Positions 26,195 through 35,089 of a stretch of DNA of 64,000 nt are shown one piece after another. The first letter of the stretch is position 1; each line of letters begins with the position of its first letter. The position numbers and the translations under genes are program-made. The notes below the pieces were generated by a model, which did no database searches, had not been told where the DNA came from, and saw nothing but the letters and a program-made list of their open reading frames with translations. The DNA is taken from NCBI RefSeq assembly GCF_020905295.1, contig NZ_JAJJMM010000001.1, forward strand, positions 5,208,001 through 5,272,000, in the 5' to 3' direction. The DNA comes from Flavobacterium piscisymbiosum (GTDB lineage: Bacteria > Bacteroidota > Bacteroidia > Flavobacteriales > Flavobacteriaceae).

Positions 26195-29014
26195 ATGAAA
26201 ACTTCATATAAAAATATAAGCCTGAAAATCTTAAAAGTAACAGGAATAGTAATAGCAAGTATCTTGCTATTATTGTTTTTGATACCATTGCTATTTCCCG
26301 GAACCGTTGCTACAGAAGTAAAGAAAATCGCCAACGAACGATTAGACACTAAACTGGATTTTTCGAAATCCAGACTTTCGTTTTTTACACACTTTCCTTC
26401 CCTGACTGTTTCTCTTGATGATTTGTCAATGACAGGATCAGCGCCTTTTAGTAATGATACTTTGCTAAAAGCAGAACAGGTAGCTTTTGGTATCAACCTA
26501 AAAAGATTGATTTTTGATAATGAAGTAAAAATTAATAAATTATATGTTTCTAAAGCCTTAATCAATATAATGGTCAACCAAAAAGGACAGGCCAATTATA
26601 ATATTTATGTCGCTCCGGAAGATCGCGATAAAAAACCGGACGATCCTAATGCTCCCGAAGAAGGAACAGCTATTCGCTTAGAACGAATTGACCTGGAAGA
26701 TTGTCATGTAAAATACAACGATCGTTCTGCCAAAATCCTGGTCGATGCAAAAGGTTTTAATTACGTAGGAAAAGGAAATTTGAGCGAAGATATTTTCGAC
26801 TTAAATACCGATGCAAGAATTGATAATGTAGATTTCTATTACGACCGAACCGCTTATCTAAGAAAAAAAGCAGTCCGCGCTGATTTAATTACAAGAATTA
26901 ATACACACGCTCTTTCGTTTATTCTTCAAAAAAATGAATTACGAATCAATAAATTGCCATTAAAATTTACTGGTTTATTTACCATTTTAAGAGACGGGTA
27001 TAAAATTAATATCAAAGCCGCATCTGAAAATACAACACTAAAAGATTTATTTTCTGTAATGCCTCCAGAATATTTAACGTGGATGAATGAAACCGAAATC
27101 TCAGGTAACAGTGATTTACTTTTTACTTTTAGAGGAAATTATAATGTTGCCAAAAAACAAAAACCGGATTTAGCTTTTAATTTAAAAATCAATAAAGGCG
27201 CGATTAATTACCAGAATGCTCCCGCTCCACTGACTGATTTTCAGATGAATCTAAATGCTGTTTTACCTTCATTAGACATCGAAAAACTATTGATTAATCT
27301 TGATACTTTTAAATTTAAAGTTGGCGAAAAAGACTATTTCAATGCTTATTTACGCAGCAAAGGATTTAACGAAATGACTGTCGATGCAAGCGTAAAAGGT
27401 GCATTAGACTTAGCCACAGTTGATGCTGCATTGGGTTTAAGCAGTATAGATTTAAAAGGAACCTTAAAAACTAACATTCAGGCAAAAGGTATTTTTAGTA
27501 CTTCGAAAAAACTCTTCCCTAAAACCATTGGCGGAATTGCATTACACAACGGCTGGCTAAAAACCGACTCTTATCCTAATCCTATTAAAGACATTACTTT
27601 TGTTGCCAATGTACTTAACAAAGCCGGAACTTTTCAGGATTTGATTGTTGCCGTTGCTCCTGCATCATTTGTTTTTGAAGGAAATCCAATGTATGTAAAT
27701 GCAACACTTTCGGATTTTAGCGATTTGGCGTATAATGCTAAAATAAAAGGAGAATTAAATGTTGGCAGAATCTATCAGGTTTTTTCTCAAAAAGGACTTG
27801 ATGTAACGGGTTATGCAAAAGCAGATCTTTCACTTAAAGGAAAACAAAGCTACGCCACAAAAGGGCAATACGATAAACTGGATAATAGAGGAACTATTAT
27901 TTTAAAAAACATCAAAGCAACATCAGAACTTTTCCCAAAAGCATTTTTTATCAAACAAGGAAATTTCCGTTTCCAGAATGAGAAAATGTGGTTCGAAAAA
28001 TTTGATGCCTTTTATGGTAAATCTGATTTTGCTATTAATGGCTATTTATTAAATACCATTAATTATTTTCTGGAATCACACGGAACTTTGAGTGGAGATT
28101 TTAAAATGAAATCAAAACTGATTAACGTTGATGAATTTATGGCGCTTAAAAAAGGCGAAAACACAGATCGTAATCTTGAAGTTGAATATGCCAAAGAAGA
28201 TCATCCAAAGATGAGCGGAGTGGTTATTGTACCCAAAAACCTAAATGTCGCGCTTACTGCAGATGCGAATAAAGTAGAATACAACGGACTGGTTTTAAAC
28301 AAACTTAATGGTAAAGTAGGAATGACAAAAGCTGGTTTTTATTTAGAAAATGCCAATTTTAATATCATCGATTGTTTAGTAGGTATTAATGCAACTTATA
28401 AAGACGAATCGCCGACATCTGCCCATTTTGATGCTCATTTTACAGCCAAAGATTTTAGTGTTCAAAGAGCTTACAAAGAAATCCCGATGTTTCATGATAT
28501 GGTAACTGTAGCTGAAAAAGCGCAGGGAATTATCTCTGTAGATTATAAAATAAAAGGAGATTTAGACGGAAATATGAGCCCTATTTATGCCTCGCTTGAT
28601 GGCGGTGGAAAATTGAATTTACGCGATGTAAAAATCAAAGGATTAAAATTATTTGATGGTATTAGTTCTCAAACAGGACAAAAAGGTTTGGATGATCCTA
28701 ATTTAAAAGGCATCGAAATCAATTCGACCATTAATAATAATTTAATTCATATTGAAGATTTCACCTTTAGCGTGGCCAGTTTTAGACCTACCATAAAAGG
28801 GACAACAAGTTTCGACGGGCTTTTAGATTTACGAATGCGATTAGGATTACCTCCTTTTGGAATCGTTGGATTTCCGATTGTGATAACGGGAACGCATCAG
28901 GATCCTAAAATTAAAATATTCAGTAAAACAGGTAAAAAAATTGATCCCGCAGTTTATGATGAAAAACACAACAAAGTGATTCGTAAAGAAAAAGTAAGCA
29001 AACAAAAAAAGTAA
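26195..29014 (+). CDS. AsmA-like protein
   Basis: The 939-residue protein has an N-terminal TM helix (about residues 10-33) followed by the AsmA start signature LFPGTVATEVKKIANERLDT and a very long beta-rich region. The C-terminal AsmA domain includes GGGKLNLRDVKIKGLKLFDG and GLPPFGIVGFPIVITG. AsmA-like proteins form periplasm-spanning grooves that carry phospholipids to the outer membrane. Its place 140 bases after mlaEFD fits a joint role in envelope lipid transport. The C terminus is strongly basic. Confidence 0.88.
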   Translation: MKTSYKNISLKILKVTGIVIASILLLLFLIPLLFPGTVATEVKKIANERLDTKLDFSKSRLSFFTHFPSLTVSLDDLSMTGSAPFSNDTLLKAEQVAFGINLKRLIFDNEVKINKLYVSKALINIMVNQKGQANYNIYVAPEDRDKKPDDPNAPEEGTAIRLERIDLEDCHVKYNDRSAKILVDAKGFNYVGKGNLSEDIFDLNTDARIDNVDFYYDRTAYLRKKAVRADLITRINTHALSFILQKNELRINKLPLKFTGLFTILRDGYKINIKAASENTTLKDLFSVMPPEYLTWMNETEISGNSDLLFTFRGNYNVAKKQKPDLAFNLKINKGAINYQNAPAPLTDFQMNLNAVLPSLDIEKLLINLDTFKFKVGEKDYFNAYLRSKGFNEMTVDASVKGALDLATVDAALGLSSIDLKGTLKTNIQAKGIFSTSKKLFPKTIGGIALHNGWLKTDSYPNPIKDITFVANVLNKAGTFQDLIVAVAPASFVFEGNPMYVNATLSDFSDLAYNAKIKGELNVGRIYQVFSQKGLDVTGYAKADLSLKGKQSYATKGQYDKLDNRGTIILKNIKATSELFPKAFFIKQGNFRFQNEKMWFEKFDAFYGKSDFAINGYLLNTINYFLESHGTLSGDFKMKSKLINVDEFMALKKGENTDRNLEVEYAKEDHPKMSGVVIVPKNLNVALTADANKVEYNGLVLNKLNGKVGMTKAGFYLENANFNIIDCLVGINATYKDESPTSAHFDAHFTAKDFSVQRAYKEIPMFHDMVTVAEKAQGIISVDYKIKGDLDGNMSPIYASLDGGGKLNLRDVKIKGLKLFDGISSQTGQKGLDDPNLKGIEINSTINNNLIHIEDFTFSVASFRPTIKGTTSFDGLLDLRMRLGLPPFGIVGFPIVITGTHQDPKIKIFSKTGKKIDPAVYDEKHNKVIRKEKVSKQKK

Positions 29015-29020
29015 ATCAAA

Positions 29021-29509
29021 ATGAAAACTAAAAAACAAAAGAAAAGCAGTGCTTTCGAAAAATTTGCCACTCATGTTTCTAAAGCGGCAGGAAGCACGAC
29101 AGCTTTTATAGGTGCTTTTTTAATTGTAGTAGTTTGGGCAGTGTCAGGTCCTATTTTCGATTACTCAGAAACCTGGCAATTGGTTATTAATACGGGAACA
29201 ACCATTATCACCTTTTTGATGGTTTTCCTGATTCAGAAAGCACAAAACAAAGATTCATTGGCCATTCAGTTAAAACTTAATGAATTAGTTGCTTCCAACG
29301 AATATTCCAGCAATAGTCTGGTAGATATTGAAAGTATGACCGAAGAAGAAATGATTATCGTTCAGAAATATTATCACAAACTGAGTGAACTGGCCAAAAA
29401 AGACGAAAGCATCAGAAACTCACACTCTATTGCAGAAGCTTCTGAACAGCACGAACGAAAAGATAAGAACAGAACTAAACTACGCACCCGAAATATTACA
29501 AAAAAATGA
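29021..29509 (+). CDS. Low-affinity iron permease family membrane protein
   Basis: The 162-residue protein matches the layout of the family named low-affinity iron permease (PF04120): an N-terminal FEKFATHVSKAAGSTTAFIG, two TM helices (about 28-47 and 58-77) and a motif QKAQNKDSLAIQLKLNELV. The iron role comes from fungal Fet4-related annotation and is not shown for bacterial members. It starts 6 bases after the AsmA-like gene and overlaps the next gene by four bases (ATGA). Confidence 0.82.
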   Translation: MKTKKQKKSSAFEKFATHVSKAAGSTTAFIGAFLIVVVWAVSGPIFDYSETWQLVINTGTTIITFLMVFLIQKAQNKDSLAIQLKLNELVASNEYSSNSLVDIESMTEEEMIIVQKYYHKLSELAKKDESIRNSHSIAEASEQHERKDKNRTKLRTRNITKK

Positions 29510-30705
29510 AACTACGTTCCTCTGAAACTTTTTGGCCTTTAAAAAGTGCCATGAAATACAGTTATCCTTCTATAGACTCAGATCATACTACAGAGATTTT
29601 AATTATTGGCGGAGGAATTACCGGCGCTTTAATCGCTTACAAGTTAATTTCCGAAGGCAAAAAAGTCATATTGGTTGATCGTCGCGATGTTGCCAACGGA
29701 AGTACTGCTGCCAGCACTGCCCTGCTTCAATATGAAATAGATGTTCCGCTTCATGAACTCATAAAAATTAGAGGATTAGAATGTGCCGTTGATAGTTATA
29801 GCAACGGAAAAAAAGCCATTTTTGATTTACGTACTATTATTGATACTATAAAAAGTGACTGTCAGTTCGAATTTAAAAAAAGCATTTATTACTGTTCCCT
29901 TAAAAAGGATATTCCGTTTTTGAGAAACGAATTTAAATGCCGAAAAGAACACGGATTTGATGTTAACTGGCTTGAAAGATGGGATCTTGAAAAAATGGGT
30001 TTAAATGCCATTGCGGGAATAGAATCTAAAACTGCAGCGGTTATGGATCCTTATAAACTCGCAAATGATTTACTGCATTACTGCCAAAAAAAGGGCATGC
30101 AAATTTATGACAGAACGAATATTACCTCGATTCAAAATCAAAAATCAAAATCGATTGCCCATACCGAAAACAAGTTTACCATTAGTGCAGAACATATTAT
30201 TCACTGCAGTGGATATGAAAGTACTGAAACACTAACCGAAAAAATGGTAGATTTAAAAAGTACCTACGTAATTGCATCTGAAAATATTGAATTTTTACCC
30301 ACGGCTTTTAAGAATGCTATTTTTTGGGATACTTCTAAACCCTATCTCTATTTTAGAGTAACATCTGACAACCGAATTATTATGGGCGGTGGCGACGAGG
30401 ATTTTAAAGATGCTAAAAAACGAGACAAATTACTGGATAAAAAAGAGCAATATCTATTAAGGCATTTTAAGAGAAAATTTCCCAAGATCAATTTCAAAAT
30501 TGATTATTCATGGGCAGGAACTTTTGGAGAAACCAAAGATGGTTTGCCTTATTTTGGGAAACCGGACCCCACCAAAAACGAACACTATGTTCTTGGATTT
30601 GGAGGAAACGGAATCACCTTTAGCGTTATAGGCATGAACTCTATCATGGATTCTATTAATAATAAAAAGAATCAGGATTTAGAGTATTATAGGTTTGGGC
30701 GTTGA
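29506..30705 (+). CDS. FAD-dependent oxidoreductase (DAO family)
   Basis: The 399-residue protein has an FAD-binding Rossmann motif, EILIIGGGITGALIAYKLI, then VDRRDVANGSTAAST. A C-terminal motif, YVLGFGGNGITFSVIG, matches the second FAD-contact region of glycine/D-amino-acid oxidase-like proteins. The substrate is unknown. It overlaps the upstream small membrane-protein gene by four bases and ends in a convergent arrangement with a cupin gene. Confidence 0.88.
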   Translation: MKLRSSETFWPLKSAMKYSYPSIDSDHTTEILIIGGGITGALIAYKLISEGKKVILVDRRDVANGSTAASTALLQYEIDVPLHELIKIRGLECAVDSYSNGKKAIFDLRTIIDTIKSDCQFEFKKSIYYCSLKKDIPFLRNEFKCRKEHGFDVNWLERWDLEKMGLNAIAGIESKTAAVMDPYKLANDLLHYCQKKGMQIYDRTNITSIQNQKSKSIAHTENKFTISAEHIIHCSGYESTETLTEKMVDLKSTYVIASENIEFLPTAFKNAIFWDTSKPYLYFRVTSDNRIIMGGGDEDFKDAKKRDKLLDKKEQYLLRHFKRKFPKINFKIDYSWAGTFGETKDGLPYFGKPDPTKNEHYVLGFGGNGITFSVIGMNSIMDSINNKKNQDLEYYRFGR

Positions 30706-30722
30706 TGAAAGATTCTAAATTA

Positions 30723-30771
30723 CTGAGTTGCTAAGTCTCTAAGTTTTTTTCTTAGCAACTTAGCAACTCAG
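30723..30771. terminator. Bidirectional terminator-like hairpin between convergent genes
   Basis: Arms CTGAGTTGCTAAGTctCTAAG (30723-30743) and 30751-30771 pair with two mismatches around a T7 loop. It belongs to the CTTAG word family also seen at 31125-31195, 32195-32240, 32430-32466 and 50443-50480. Confidence 0.6.
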
Positions 30772-30788
30772 AACCTTAGTCACTTAGA

Positions 30789-31112
30789 TTATAAATAATC
30801 TTGCCTTATAGGTGTAAATACATCGACTACTTCTCCCGCTTCGATAATTTCTATAGAATGCTCAATATTAGCAGGAATCGAATAGGTATCACCTTCTGAT
30901 AATGCAAATTCTTCTCCTCCAAATTTTAAGTTGTACTTACCCGAAATTACGTAACCACTTTGCTCGTTTGGATGTTTGTGAAACGGAACATTATCTGTCG
31001 ATTTATACAACATTTTTGTTACCATAGAATCTCTCCCTATCGAAAGCACAACAAAATCAACTCCTAAAAACTGTCTTGAAACAGCATTTTCTTTTTTTAC
31101 AATGTTTTTCAT
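30789..31112 (-). CDS. Cupin domain protein
   Basis: This 107-residue single-domain cupin has motif 1, PFHKHPNEQSGYVISGKYNL (H, H, then E-like), and motif 2, GDTYSIPANIEHSIEIIEAG. It is probably a metal-binding beta barrel, either an enzyme or a small-molecule sensor; nothing in the sequence fixes the ligand. It lies downstream of the MarR-GNAT gene on the same strand. Confidence 0.85.
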   Translation of the reverse strand: MKNIVKKENAVSRQFLGVDFVVLSIGRDSMVTKMLYKSTDNVPFHKHPNEQSGYVISGKYNLKFGGEEFALSEGDTYSIPANIEHSIEIIEAGEVVDVFTPIRQDYL

Positions 31113-31199
31113 TTTTTTTTCTTTTTTGAAATTCTGAGGGGCTAAGTAAAAAACTTAGGTTTTTAGCAACTTAGAACCTTAGTATCTTAGCACCTTTAA

Positions 31200-32150
31200 T
31201 TAAACTTTTAACTCCATTTGAATATTACAACGTTTATAAGGCGTTGCCAAACCGTATACTTTCTGGAAACCTAATTTGTAATACAAATTTATTGCAGGTT
31301 TTAAGATCGTATTGCTTTCCAGATATATTTTACTTGCTCCCAGTTCTCTGGCCGTGTTTACGATTGCCTGACCTAATAGAAAGCCAATGTTTTTTCCCTG
31401 AGCTTTTGGTGAAACGGCCATTTTTGCCATTTCAAAATCATAGTTGGAATCTTTCATTTTAATAAGCGCGCAAACTCCTACGGGTTCATTGCGATATAAC
31501 GCCACAAGGATTTTCCCGCCTTTGTTTAAAATATATTCCTCAGGATTATCCAAAGCTTTATAATCGGCTTCTTCCATTTCGAAGTAGGTCGAAATCCACT
31601 GTATGTTTAAGGATTTGAATGCTTCAAGATATTGAGGTTCGAATGCTACGATTTGTACATCCTGACTTTCACGCTTTTTCTTCTCCTCGTTTACTCGTTT
31701 AAACAATGATTTTTGATTTAATAAAAACTCCCATTCTTCAAGTGCTGCCCAAAGATTATGAGTCGATTGATTTATTAATCCATCAACTGCTGCTTCGACA
31801 TCCTTTAATTGAAGTTTTAGTTCTTTCGAAAATTCCCAGCCTTGTGGTGTAAGACCGACAACATTTCTACGCTTATCACTGCTTTTCAGGCTTTCTTGTA
31901 CCAATCCGGCAGTAATCATTTCCTGAACAATCTTGCTTACAGACGGTTGCGAATGACCAATTTCACTTGCGATTTCTGTAATAGTAATTTCTCTGTCTTC
32001 CATAAGGGTATAAAACACCGGGAACCATTTTGGCATAAAATTCATGCCGTATGATTCATATATTTTGGCAGCATCATCTGTGATTATAGCTGTCATTAAA
32101 CGTAACCGACTTCCTAAAGCCACTTTACCTACTTTGTCGAAAAATTCCAT
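31200..32150 (-). CDS. MarR regulator fused to GNAT acetyltransferase
   Basis: The 316-residue two-domain protein has an N-terminal MarR winged helix (about residues 25-140; ITEIASEIGHSQPSVSKIVQ, then SSDKRRNVVGLTPQGWEFSK) and a C-terminal GNAT domain (about 165-316; KMAVSPKAQGKNIGFLLGQA). The fusion is known in databases, but its acetylation target and inducer are not. A 14-bp perfect palindrome overlaps the likely transcription start (32164-32177), so autoregulation is likely. The cupin gene follows after about 87 bases of repeat. Confidence 0.9.
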   Translation of the reverse strand: MEFFDKVGKVALGSRLRLMTAIITDDAAKIYESYGMNFMPKWFPVFYTLMEDREITITEIASEIGHSQPSVSKIVQEMITAGLVQESLKSSDKRRNVVGLTPQGWEFSKELKLQLKDVEAAVDGLINQSTHNLWAALEEWEFLLNQKSLFKRVNEEKKKRESQDVQIVAFEPQYLEAFKSLNIQWISTYFEMEEADYKALDNPEEYILNKGGKILVALYRNEPVGVCALIKMKDSNYDFEMAKMAVSPKAQGKNIGFLLGQAIVNTARELGASKIYLESNTILKPAINLYYKLGFQKVYGLATPYKRCNIQMELKV

Positions 32151-32163
32151 ATATAATTAATTA

Positions 32164-32185
32164 CATAACTAGTTATGCAAATGTA
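32164..32185 (-). promoter_or_regulatory. Promoter and palindromic operator of the MarR-GNAT gene
   Basis: The -7 box TACATTTG (minus strand, 32185-32178) is followed at once by the perfect palindrome CATAACTAGTTATG (32164-32177). The palindrome would cover the start of transcription, 14 bases before the ATG. Confidence 0.7.
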
Positions 32186-32274
32186 TTCTTTTTTTTTGAG
32201 ATACTAAGATTCTAAGGGACTAAGATTCTAAGTTTCTTAACTTAAAATAAATATTTAATAAAAATGAGTGCCTT

Positions 32275-32353
32275 AGCCCTGATAGAAGCGGTATCCTTTT
32301 TCTGGCTTCTTTAGCCAGGAAAAGATACAAGTGGATAGCAGGAAACAGCTCCT
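32275..32353 (+). ncRNA. Structured RNA-like repeat, possibly Flavo-1 (copy 3, shortest)
   Basis: It begins AGCCCTGATAGAAGCGGTAT, continues through a TTTTTCTGGCT/AGCCAGGAAAA stem to GATACAAGTGGATAGCAGGA, and ends GCTCCT. The outer helices are AGC/GCT and CCTG/CAGG. It is the cleanest copy for structure drawing. Confidence 0.6.
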
Positions 32354-32370
32354 GAAAAAGATTATGGGCA

Positions 32371-32399
32371 TAAAAAAAGACGTATCTGATGTACGTCTT
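32371..32399 (-). terminator. Terminator of the AraC-type gene
   Basis: On the minus strand the stem AAGACGTA/TACGTCTT has a 7-nt loop and is followed by a T-run. It lies about 70 bases after the stop codon of the gene at 32472. Confidence 0.65.
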
Positions 32400-32471
32400 A
32401 GTATATAGTATCTTTTTTTGCAGGTAAAAAACTTAGAATCTTAGCCCCTTAGAACCTTAGCAACTTTTTAA

Positions 32472-33497
32472 TTAAGCTGTTATAGCCAACGGATTCAAAT
32501 TGAATTTATATTCTTTTGGACTGCAATTGAATTTTTGTTTGAATATTTTTGAGAAATAGCTTCTGCTGGTAAAACCTATGCAGTAAACGATTTCGGATAT
32601 ATTAAGATCAGAAGTTCTGATTAAGATTTCGGCTTTTAGAACACGCATATGGGTAATATAATCGTTTACGGTTCTGTTATGAATCATTTTAAAACCTTCC
32701 TGTAATTTGTTTGGCGATAAACCTGATTTTTTGCTTAAGGATTTAATCGTAAAAGCTTCTTCCGGATTGGCTCTAATGGCTTCAGAAAGTTCTTTGATTT
32801 CCTCCATTTCGCGTAAGGTAAGGCAATTTGTATCTTTAGAATTCATACATAAATCATCTGTATGCTGCTGAATTTCCATTGCCAAGATGATGCGCAGAAT
32901 TCCTTCTTTTAGAAGATTTCTAACAATTCCGGTTTGTGTAATGGCGTTTAATTGTTCTATTTTTTCGGCAATTTTCAGGTTGTATGAACCTACGTAAAAG
33001 AAATCCTGAACAGTATTGTTTTCAAAGAAAGTCTCTTTTACTTTTTGGTTCAAAGAGTGATCCGGATTTTGATGCGTTACCTGAGTTCCTACTATTATTA
33101 GGGTAAATTTTGTTTTTTTATCTTTTTCGAAAAACAGTACATTATCCTGATTTTTCTTTGAGGTAACTATCGCGGTCTGAAATGTTTTAAATTTTCGTTC
33201 CTCGCCGGTACTGCCAAAACTATGTGACAAACTTCCTTTAGAACAATAGGCAAAATAAACCGGTGATTCTATAGGATTTACAATATCCATGCGAACATCT
33301 GCAGAAAAAGTCATATCGAACTGAACATATGAAATGTCATCATTAAAAGAAGATCCAATGATCGAACCTTTTGCAAAACTATTATTAGTTTCAAGCGTGT
33401 ACTCATCCAGATCCAAAGTTACTTTACCTCCTAAGTATGTATTTAATTCTTCAAAAATATTTTGAATTCTTTCTGTATTTATAGTAAGTATTTTCAT
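32472..33497 (-). CDS. AraC family transcriptional regulator
   Basis: From the ATG at 33497 the product has 341 residues (an ATG at 33524 would add nine). The N-terminal 230 residues are a sensing domain of unknown type; the AraC helix-turn-helix pair occupies the end (IKSLSKKSGLSPNKLQEGFK and ISEIVYCIGFTSRSYFSKIF). No clear target gene is adjacent: the divergent neighbour is a DNA glycosylase-like gene, with about 215 bases between them. The domain layout resembles Bacteroidota AraC proteins of unknown signal. Confidence 0.88.
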   Translation of the reverse strand: MKILTINTERIQNIFEELNTYLGGKVTLDLDEYTLETNNSFAKGSIIGSSFNDDISYVQFDMTFSADVRMDIVNPIESPVYFAYCSKGSLSHSFGSTGEERKFKTFQTAIVTSKKNQDNVLFFEKDKKTKFTLIIVGTQVTHQNPDHSLNQKVKETFFENNTVQDFFYVGSYNLKIAEKIEQLNAITQTGIVRNLLKEGILRIILAMEIQQHTDDLCMNSKDTNCLTLREMEEIKELSEAIRANPEEAFTIKSLSKKSGLSPNKLQEGFKMIHNRTVNDYITHMRVLKAEILIRTSDLNISEIVYCIGFTSRSYFSKIFKQKFNCSPKEYKFNLNPLAITA

Positions 33498-33713
33498 TTT
33501 GCAGGGATTTAAGTTCAACTTCATTTATCTAGATTTGTAAAAAAAGAAAAGTCGGTTTATAGCACCGGAATTTCTAAAAATCTACGAATCAAAGTTCGCT
33601 CACAAGTCTCTCAAAAATGTTATATAATTTTTCTAAATTGTTTTATAATTACCTCTGGACAATGGTTGTAACCGTAATATTTTTTACCTTACTATATAAA
33701 TAACATTCATTTT

Positions 33714-34196
33714 ATGAAAAGCTTTTCTTTCTCTCCCATATCCAATACAGATGCTACTATTTTGATATTGGGCACAATGCCCGGCACAAAATCGCTGGAA
33801 ATCAATCAATATTACGGTCATAATCAGAATAATTTCTGGAAATTTATGTTCGCTATTTTTCAGGAAGATTTCTGTAATGATTATCAAACGAAGAAAGAAC
33901 TTTTGCAAAAAAACAAAATCGCTCTGTGGGATGTGTTGCAGTTTTGCGACAGGGTTGGAAGTTTGGACAGTGCTATAAAAAATGAAATCGCGAATGACTT
34001 TGAAACGTTTCTGGCAGAACATTCCAACATTAAAACCATATTATTCAATGGACAAAAAGCTGCTGCTTTCTTTAAAAAATATGTTCATTTAAAGAAAGAC
34101 TATCAACTCATTACTTTACCTTCTACAAGCCCGGCAAATGCAAGCAAAAGTTATCAGTCTAAATTAGACCAATGGAAAATTATAAGTTCATTATAA
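33714..34196 (+). CDS. DNA-deoxyinosine glycosylase-like protein (UDG family 6)
   Basis: The 160-residue protein has a uracil-DNA-glycosylase fold. The first motif, LGTMPGTKSLEINQYYGHNQ, then NNFWKFM, and the late motif LPSTSPANAS match hypoxanthine-DNA glycosylases. It would remove deaminated adenine (hypoxanthine) from DNA and start base-excision repair in the cytoplasm. Family assignment rests on these motifs. The gene appears monocistronic. Confidence 0.82.
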   Translation: MKSFSFSPISNTDATILILGTMPGTKSLEINQYYGHNQNNFWKFMFAIFQEDFCNDYQTKKELLQKNKIALWDVLQFCDRVGSLDSAIKNEIANDFETFLAEHSNIKTILFNGQKAAAFFKKYVHLKKDYQLITLPSTSPANASKSYQSKLDQWKIISSL

Positions 34197-34433
34197 TCAG
34201 AAAAGAATAAAATTCAAGGCAAATAAAATAACCATTCAACTGCAAAAGTTGAAATAATATAACATTTACATTTTAAAATATAACAGCTTTTTTTCACCTC
34301 CTGACTAATTTTACCAAACAAATAAAAGCCATTGAAAAAGAGAATGCAGCGTGAGGCTTTTTTTAAATATAGATACTACTAAGAGAACTTTGAAAAAAGT
34401 TTAATTATAAAGAGAACATTGGTTATGTTAGTT

Positions 34434-34478
34434 TATTTTTGGAAAAAAAGCTATTCTATTTTTTAGGGTAGCTTTTAT
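34434..34478 (+). promoter_or_regulatory. -7 box followed by a 5'-leader hairpin before the DUF6526-like gene
   Basis: TATTTTTG (34434-34441) is a -7 match. A hairpin with arms AAAAGCTA (34447-34454) and TAGCTTTT (about 34470-34477) and a T-rich tail follows, all within the presumed leader of the gene at 34510. Bases 34197-34433 hold no gene. Confidence 0.4.
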
Positions 34479-34509
34479 TTTTTAATATCAAACCGTAAAG
34501 AAAATAATT

Positions 34510-34944
34510 ATGAAAATTCAAACTTACTACAATCATATTCGTTTTTACACTCCGCATCATTTTATTTACTACCCTATTCTAACCCTATTTTTAGGCGCCA
34601 GTATTTACTTTGCTTTTACCACAAACGATACCTTAATTTGGTCTTTTATCAGCGTTGTTTTTGTCTTTTTATTTTGTCTTGCTTTTATGCTGCGCCAGCA
34701 TTACGCACTTATTCTTCAAAACAGGATTGTACGCCTGGAAGTGCGTTACCGTTATTTTACCCTTACGGGAAAAAGATTCGAGGAAATAGAATATAAACTA
34801 ACAGACGATCAAATATTTGCCCTTCGGTTTGCTCCCGATGATGAATTGGTGCCACTGCTTGAAGATGCACTAAAAAACAACCTCAGCGGTGATGCCATAA
34901 AAAAAGCCATCGTACACTGGAAAGCCGATTATAACAGGGTTTAA
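34510..34944 (+). CDS. DUF6526-like membrane protein
   Basis: The 144-residue protein has two adjacent TM helices (about residues 19-36 and 42-61) and a soluble C-terminal half. It matches my memory of DUF6526 proteins in Bacteroidota (QTYYNHIRFYTPHHFIYYP near the start; FALRFAPDDELVPLLEDAL later). Function is unknown. A short CAATGG tandem tract follows its stop codon. Confidence 0.75.
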   Translation: MKIQTYYNHIRFYTPHHFIYYPILTLFLGASIYFAFTTNDTLIWSFISVVFVFLFCLAFMLRQHYALILQNRIVRLEVRYRYFTLTGKRFEEIEYKLTDDQIFALRFAPDDELVPLLEDALKNNLSGDAIKKAIVHWKADYNRV

Positions 34945-34954
34945 TTATAAAAAT

Positions 34955-35010
34955 CAATGACAATGGCAATGGCAATGGCAATGGCAATGGCAAAAGTCAA
35001 AAATCAATGG
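34955..35010. repeat. CAATGG microsatellite
   Basis: About six tandem ATGGCA units lie just after the stop codon of the preceding gene, with decayed units to about 35020. A related fragment lies at 36305-36320, on the far side of the next gene. Confidence 0.75.
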
Positions 35011-35089
35011 CAATAGCAACTGTAATTGCAAAAATCAATTCGCAAATCAAGATAAATATCACAAATTTAAAAACTCAATTGACGTTTAT

